NCBI GenBank assembly: GCA_020433835.1
Contig: JAGRBY010000071.1
Coordinates: 1 to 18,801 of the forward strand
Reading direction: 5' to 3'
DNA: 18,801 nucleotides
Source of the DNA: Anaerolineae bacterium
GTDB taxonomy: Bacteria > Chloroflexota > Anaerolineae > 4572-78 > J111
The notes beneath the pieces were generated by a model, which was not told the origin of the DNA, did not search any database, and saw only the letters and a program-made list of their open reading frames with translations. Position numbers and translations under genes: made by a program. Shown here in pieces: positions 15,443-18,801 of this stretch. The number at the start of each line of letters is the position of its first letter. Position 1 is the stretch's first letter.

Positions 15443-17656
15443 TTATGTGCGGCGTCGAACCTCGATCACATTCGGCAGTTGTTCGATCACGGCCAAAACC
15501 CGACTTAATTGATCGAGATTGGCGATATCCAGAGTAGCAAAAATATTGGCTTTCGATTCCTGCTTTTTGGTAACAACATTAACAGTAGCCAAATTAATCT
15601 TTTCGTTGGCCACCACCGAGGTAATATCATGCAGCAAACCAGGCCGATCGAACGCCTCAATTTGAATATCAACCGGATAGGTAGTCCCTTCTTCCGAACC
15701 CCAATCAACTGAAATAAGCCGCTCCGGAGCTTTTTCGCGCAAACGCAAGATATTGGGGCAATCGCCGCGATGAATGGTTACCCCCCGACCACGCGTAATA
15801 TAACCAACAATTTCGGTATCGCCGGGTACGGGCCGACAGCACTGAGCCAGGTTAGTGAGCAAATTACCAACGCCTTGAACATGAATACCGGTCGACATCT
15901 TTTTCGATGGTGTTGGCAGCGAAATCAGGGTTCGCCATTCATCCTTAACGTCCGGCTCAGAGGCCACAATAATGCTGTTAATAACGCTAACCATCTGCGG
16001 CGTACTAATATCGTTGCGCCCAATAGCCGCCAAAAAATCATCAACCCGATCGTACTTAAAGGCGTGCGCCAGCTTCTCGAAACTTACTTCCGGGATGCCC
16101 AAACGGCGCAATTCGCGCTCTAAAATAAAGCGACCGTCAGACAGATTTTTCTCAAAATTCTGATACTTAAACCAGTAACGGACTTTGGCTCTAGCCCTGG
16201 AGGTTTTGATATAGTTGAGGTGAGGATTAACCCAATCGCGGCTGGGTCCACCCCGTTTGGCGGTGAGAATTTCAACCTGATCACCATTTTTTAGCTGGTA
16301 GTTCAGCGGCACAATCCGGCCGTTAACTTTTGCCCCCCGACAACGATGCCCCACCTCAGTATGAATGTGGTAAGCAAAGTCGATGGGTGTTGCCCCGTAA
16401 GGCAAATCGATGGCATCTCCATCCGGCGTCAGTACGTGGACACGATCCTGAAAGACTTCGGCCTTAACCTGATCGATAAATTCGCCGGCATCGGCAATAT
16501 CTTCTTTCCACTCCATCAAAGAGCGCAGCCAATTTATCTTTTTATCAAAACTGGGGTCTGTCTTGGCCCCCTCTTTATAACGCCAGTGCGCCGCCACACC
16601 CAGTTCCGCATCTTGATGCATCTCATATGTTCTAATCTGAACCTCAAGCGTTCTGCCGCCGGGTCCGATTACGGCTGTATGCAGCGATCGATAAAGGTTG
16701 TCTTTGGGCGCGGCGATATAATCATCAAATTCACCCGGTATGGGCCGCCACAAGGTATGGACAATCCCCAAACTGGCATAGCAATCGCCTATTTCTTTAA
16801 CCGTTACCCGCACCGCCCGCACATCATGAATCTGGTCAAAATCGACCCCTTTACGCCGCATCTTGCGCCAAATACTGTAAATATGTTTGGGCCGACCCGA
16901 TACGTCGGCTTCGATACCGCGTGTGGACAGCTCTTTTTTAAGCGTATCGGCCACTTCGTTAATATAACGCTCGCGATTGATACGCCGCTCATCAACCATA
17001 TGGGCAATTTGTTTGTACAGTTCCGGCTCCATATAGCGAAAGGACAAATCCTCCAGCTCCCATTTAATCTGCCAAATGCCCAGACGATTAGCCAATGGAG
17101 CGAAAATTTCAAGCGTTTCGCGCGCAATACGCTTGCGCTTTTCTTCCGGCAAATGATGAAGCGTGCGCATATTGTGTGTGCGGTCGGCCAGCTTTATCAA
17201 AACCACCCGTACGTCATCAACCATGGCCAAAAACATTTTACGCAGGCTCTCAGCCTGCGCTTGTTCTTTTTTGCTTTTCTTCGATTGGCCTCGATACTCT
17301 TGAATCTGGCTCATCTTGGTCACGCCGTCAACCAATTTTGCCACACTCGTGCCAAATTCTGCCTCTAATTCATCATAGGTTACAGGAGTATCTTCTAAAA
17401 CATCGTGGAGGAGTGCCGCGGAAATTGTCTCATAATCTAAACGCAATTCAGCCAGAATATTGGCCACAGACAGAGAATGTTGAAAATAAGGTTCTCCAGA
17501 AGCCCGGGCTTGTCCGTGGTGAGCCTGTTGCGCCACTTCACAGGCGCGCCGGATAAACTCAATTTCAGAGTTCGAGCGACCGCCAGAAATAGATTGGAGC
17601 CAACCCCCAAATTGTATTGCATCTTCCGTTGTAATTTCGGACTTAACGGCCACCAT
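15443..17656 (-). CDS. rel: Bifunctional-type RelA/SpoT (p)ppGpp synthetase/hydrolase
   Basis: This 737-residue long RSH enzyme makes and breaks the alarmone (p)ppGpp. Domains in order: HD hydrolase (about 35-190) with HDVLED (H84, D85, E88, D89) and KLADRTHNMRTL (155-166); synthetase (about 240-365) with PKDNLYRSLHTAV; TGS (about 403-465, VHVLTPDGDAIDLP); a helical and zinc-finger-like region with CC at 606-607 and a third Cys at 633; and an ACT domain (about 660-735). All hydrolase motif residues are present, so it should be bifunctional. The loop before PKDN reads EFDD (309-312), the acidic form usual in synthesis-only RelA, in place of RFKD usual in bifunctional Rel. The ATG has GGAGAAG nine bases upstream and a promoter at 17744-17772. 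It is probably a single-gene unit. Confidence 0.95.
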   Translation of the reverse strand: MVAVKSEITTEDAIQFGGWLQSISGGRSNSEIEFIRRACEVAQQAHHGQARASGEPYFQHSLSVANILAELRLDYETISAALLHDVLEDTPVTYDELEAEFGTSVAKLVDGVTKMSQIQEYRGQSKKSKKEQAQAESLRKMFLAMVDDVRVVLIKLADRTHNMRTLHHLPEEKRKRIARETLEIFAPLANRLGIWQIKWELEDLSFRYMEPELYKQIAHMVDERRINRERYINEVADTLKKELSTRGIEADVSGRPKHIYSIWRKMRRKGVDFDQIHDVRAVRVTVKEIGDCYASLGIVHTLWRPIPGEFDDYIAAPKDNLYRSLHTAVIGPGGRTLEVQIRTYEMHQDAELGVAAHWRYKEGAKTDPSFDKKINWLRSLMEWKEDIADAGEFIDQVKAEVFQDRVHVLTPDGDAIDLPYGATPIDFAYHIHTEVGHRCRGAKVNGRIVPLNYQLKNGDQVEILTAKRGGPSRDWVNPHLNYIKTSRARAKVRYWFKYQNFEKNLSDGRFILERELRRLGIPEVSFEKLAHAFKYDRVDDFLAAIGRNDISTPQMVSVINSIIVASEPDVKDEWRTLISLPTPSKKMSTGIHVQGVGNLLTNLAQCCRPVPGDTEIVGYITRGRGVTIHRGDCPNILRLREKAPERLISVDWGSEEGTTYPVDIQIEAFDRPGLLHDITSVVANEKINLATVNVVTKKQESKANIFATLDIANLDQLSRVLAVIEQLPNVIEVRRRT

Positions 17657-17743
17657 ACATGACTTCTCCGTCCTTCAGCAAGCGCAGTTTTGCTTTCGTT
17701 AAATTGTAAAAAATTGAGATCGACTTGAGTAGATGTACGTAAT

Positions 17744-17772
17744 AGTATACTCCAGGAACTGTGTTTGGGCAA
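17744..17772 (-). promoter_or_regulatory. Sigma70-type promoter for rel
   Basis: On the minus strand TTGCCC (17772-17767), a 17-base spacer and TATACT (17749-17744) match the consensus at four and five of six positions. The transcript would begin near 17737 with a leader of about 80 bases. Confidence 0.45.
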
Positions 17773-17830
17773 TGAAAATTAGGCCAAAAATTTGTTCAAG
17801 ATTGTTTGAGTACAGCTACATTTCACTACC

Positions 17831-17947
17831 TTTGCACTTTAAAGAATTAGGGCAAGAAACCAGGGTTTTTAGCGTTAAAGAGAACGCTTTTTACAGCAAA
17901 AGGTTAACAATGCGGTATCAAAACCCTGGTTTCTCAAAAAGTGCAAA
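17831..17947. repeat. Hairpin-ended 80-bp repeat, copy 2, nested in 10-bp inverted flanks
   Basis: The core 17855-17934 begins AGAAACCAGGGTTTT and ends with the exact reverse complement (17920-17934), and it is homologous to the element at 117-198 in the same orientation. Outside it, TTTGCACTTT (17831-17840) is the exact reverse complement of AAAGTGCAAA (17938-17947), giving a second shell of pairing. The outer shell is not seen around copy 1. Confidence 0.8.
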
Positions 17948-18149
17948 ACATAGTATACATTTCTAATTATTTTCTAATAATCTTTAAATTTAATTCTCAG
18001 AAATTTATGTTACCCTTCAATAAGGCTAGGAATTTGGCAAATTTTTAACAACTTCGATACATCCAGACTATCATGACCATTTGTACCTCTACTTCTACCT
18101 CTTATTTGCACCTTATCAATCGATATGCAATTATACTGCAAAATTAAAT

Positions 18150-18196
18150 ATCAAAGGCACAGAGATGTAACGGTAAATTTCTGTGCCTTTGATTTT
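18150..18196 (+). terminator. Strong stem-loop in the divergent spacer, terminator-like
   Basis: ATCAAAGGCACAGA (18150-18163) pairs with TCTGTGCCTTTGAT (18180-18193). The stem extends inward to 17 positions with one G-U and a 10-base loop, and TTTT runs to 18196. By shape it is an intrinsic terminator on the plus strand, but no plus-strand gene precedes it. It may end an unseen small RNA, or it may be a dispersed palindromic repeat. Confidence 0.5.
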
Positions 18197-18270
18197 GAGC
18201 CTGGTCTAAAAAACCATTTCGTACATTAGAATGAACTAATATAGACAATTTCGCTGTCATTCTGGAGAGG

Positions 18271-18801
18271 ATGAGACAAGTGGAAATTACATCGGTGCAC
18301 TTCATCGAAGAGTTAGCGACGCTGCGCCAGCGGGTCGCCGACCTGGAAGCCTCCGAGGCTAAACGCCAAAAAGTTGAGGCCGAACTGAGAATTCGTGCCT
18401 ACCAACAAGCAATGATCGCCAAGCTGGGTCAATATGCTTTGGCCGGAGCCAAACTCGAGTCGTTGCTTGATGAGATTACGGTACTCGTCACCTTAACGCT
18501 TAAGGTCGATTACTGTCAAATTCTAGAATTACTGCCCGATCAAGACCTGCTGCGGTTGCGGGCCGGATCAGGTTGGCCCACAGAATTGATTGGCCAGGCC
18601 ACCCTTAAAGCTGACCCCAACTCCCATCTCGGCTTCACCCTTTTCTCCAGTACGCCCGTCATCATCGAAGACTTGCGCACAGACCCCCGCTTTCAAGAAT
18701 CACCTCGCCTCTACAACCACACGGTAATCAGCGGCGTCAGCGTCATTATCGATGGTGAACAGTGGCCCTTCGGCGTTTTAAGCGTTCATACCAGCCACAA
18801 A
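18271..18801 (+). CDS. N-terminal part of a GAF-domain signalling protein (3' end outside window)
   Basis: The frame is open from the ATG at 18271 to the window end (177 codons). Residues about 12-45 form a charged coiled coil (ELATLRQRVADLEASEAKRQKVEAELR), and about 50-177 form a GAF domain (ALAGAKLESLLDEITVLVTLTLKVDYCQILELL, then PVIIEDLRTDPRF, VISGVSVIIDG and PFGVLSVHT). This arrangement usually opens a sensor histidine kinase or a cyclic-di-GMP enzyme; the output domain is not visible. GGAGAGG (18264-18270) lies directly before the ATG, and a GTG at 18280 would have better spacing, so the true start may be the GTG. It is divergent from rel. Confidence 0.85.
   Translation, partial: MRQVEITSVHFIEELATLRQRVADLEASEAKRQKVEAELRIRAYQQAMIAKLGQYALAGAKLESLLDEITVLVTLTLKVDYCQILELLPDQDLLRLRAGSGWPTELIGQATLKADPNSHLGFTLFSSTPVIIEDLRTDPRFQESPRLYNHTVISGVSVIIDGEQWPFGVLSVHTSHK

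Larger units (their letters stand above)
17657..18270. other. 614-bp AT-rich divergent spacer
   Basis: This spacer contains the rel promoter, the second hairpin-ended repeat with its 10-bp inverted flanks, and the stem-loop at 18150-18193. Between about 17950 and 18149 it is AT-rich with no convincing open frame, ribosome site or known RNA gene. Confidence 0.6.

Noticed and set aside
16346..17368. 340-codon plus-strand open frame opposite rel
   Set aside because: It is exactly antisense to the HD and synthetase regions of rel, its translation has no recognisable domain, and no ribosome site precedes it. It is a shadow of the real gene.
17733..17966. 77-codon plus-strand open frame over repeat copy 2
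   Set aside because: It runs through the palindromic element and the rel promoter, and its translation matches nothing. It is a chance frame.

Overview
The window looks like chromosomal DNA from a Chloroflexota bacterium of the Anaerolineae type. This is inferred from protein style: large GAF/PAS hybrid kinases, a membrane-anchored pentapeptide protein, a SpoIIAA-like STAS protein, DUF4395, and a Rel with an EFDD synthetase motif. It is also inferred from intergenic spaces filled with short palindromic repeats. No rRNA, tRNA, CRISPR array, transposase or phage gene was seen. Both ends cut through sensory genes: the last 26 codons of a histidine kinase at 1-81, and the first 177 codons of a GAF-domain protein at 18271-18801.

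Layout. Positions 1-2000 hold the kinase tail, an 82-bp hairpin-ended repeat, and a divergent ClC-family transporter with a TrkA-C domain (minus strand). A 300-bp divergent spacer follows, with a perfect 48-bp palindrome and a strong sigma70-type promoter. The plus strand then carries metabolic and accessory genes from 2262 to 8113. These are a STAS/SpoIIAA-like protein, a metallophosphoesterase (followed by a good terminator), a Cys/Met-metabolism PLP enzyme, a two-TM pentapeptide-repeat protein, a StyA-like flavin monooxygenase and a DUF4395 membrane protein. From 8223 to 17656 everything is on the minus strand and regulatory. In transcription order this is a long Rel (p)ppGpp synthetase/hydrolase, a 1127-residue GAF-GAF-PAS-GAF-kinase-receiver hybrid, and a compact operon of two paralogous receiver-PAS-kinase proteins plus a small unknown protein. 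The 614-bp spacer after rel holds a rel promoter, a second copy of the hairpin-ended repeat, and a strong stem-loop.

How the genes may work together. The minus-strand block pairs stringent-response signalling with three multi-domain sensors and no visible DNA-binding output regulator, so its outputs must be protein-protein or encoded elsewhere. The two N-terminal receiver kinases share an ATGA overlap, and one has degenerate catalytic boxes, which suggests a catalytic/regulatory pair. The StyA-like enzyme and the DUF4395 protein form a likely two-gene operon, but no flavin reductase partner is visible.

The most notable items are the two related 80-82 bp repeats (one flanked by an 18-bp direct repeat that copies the end of a coding region), the 48-bp perfect palindrome between divergent genes, the altered filter motifs in the ClC protein, the HK/DDGLT-type degenerate kinase, and the EFDD motif in an otherwise bifunctional Rel. 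No complete, clearly new biological system is proven here. The repeat families and the paired kinases are the best leads.
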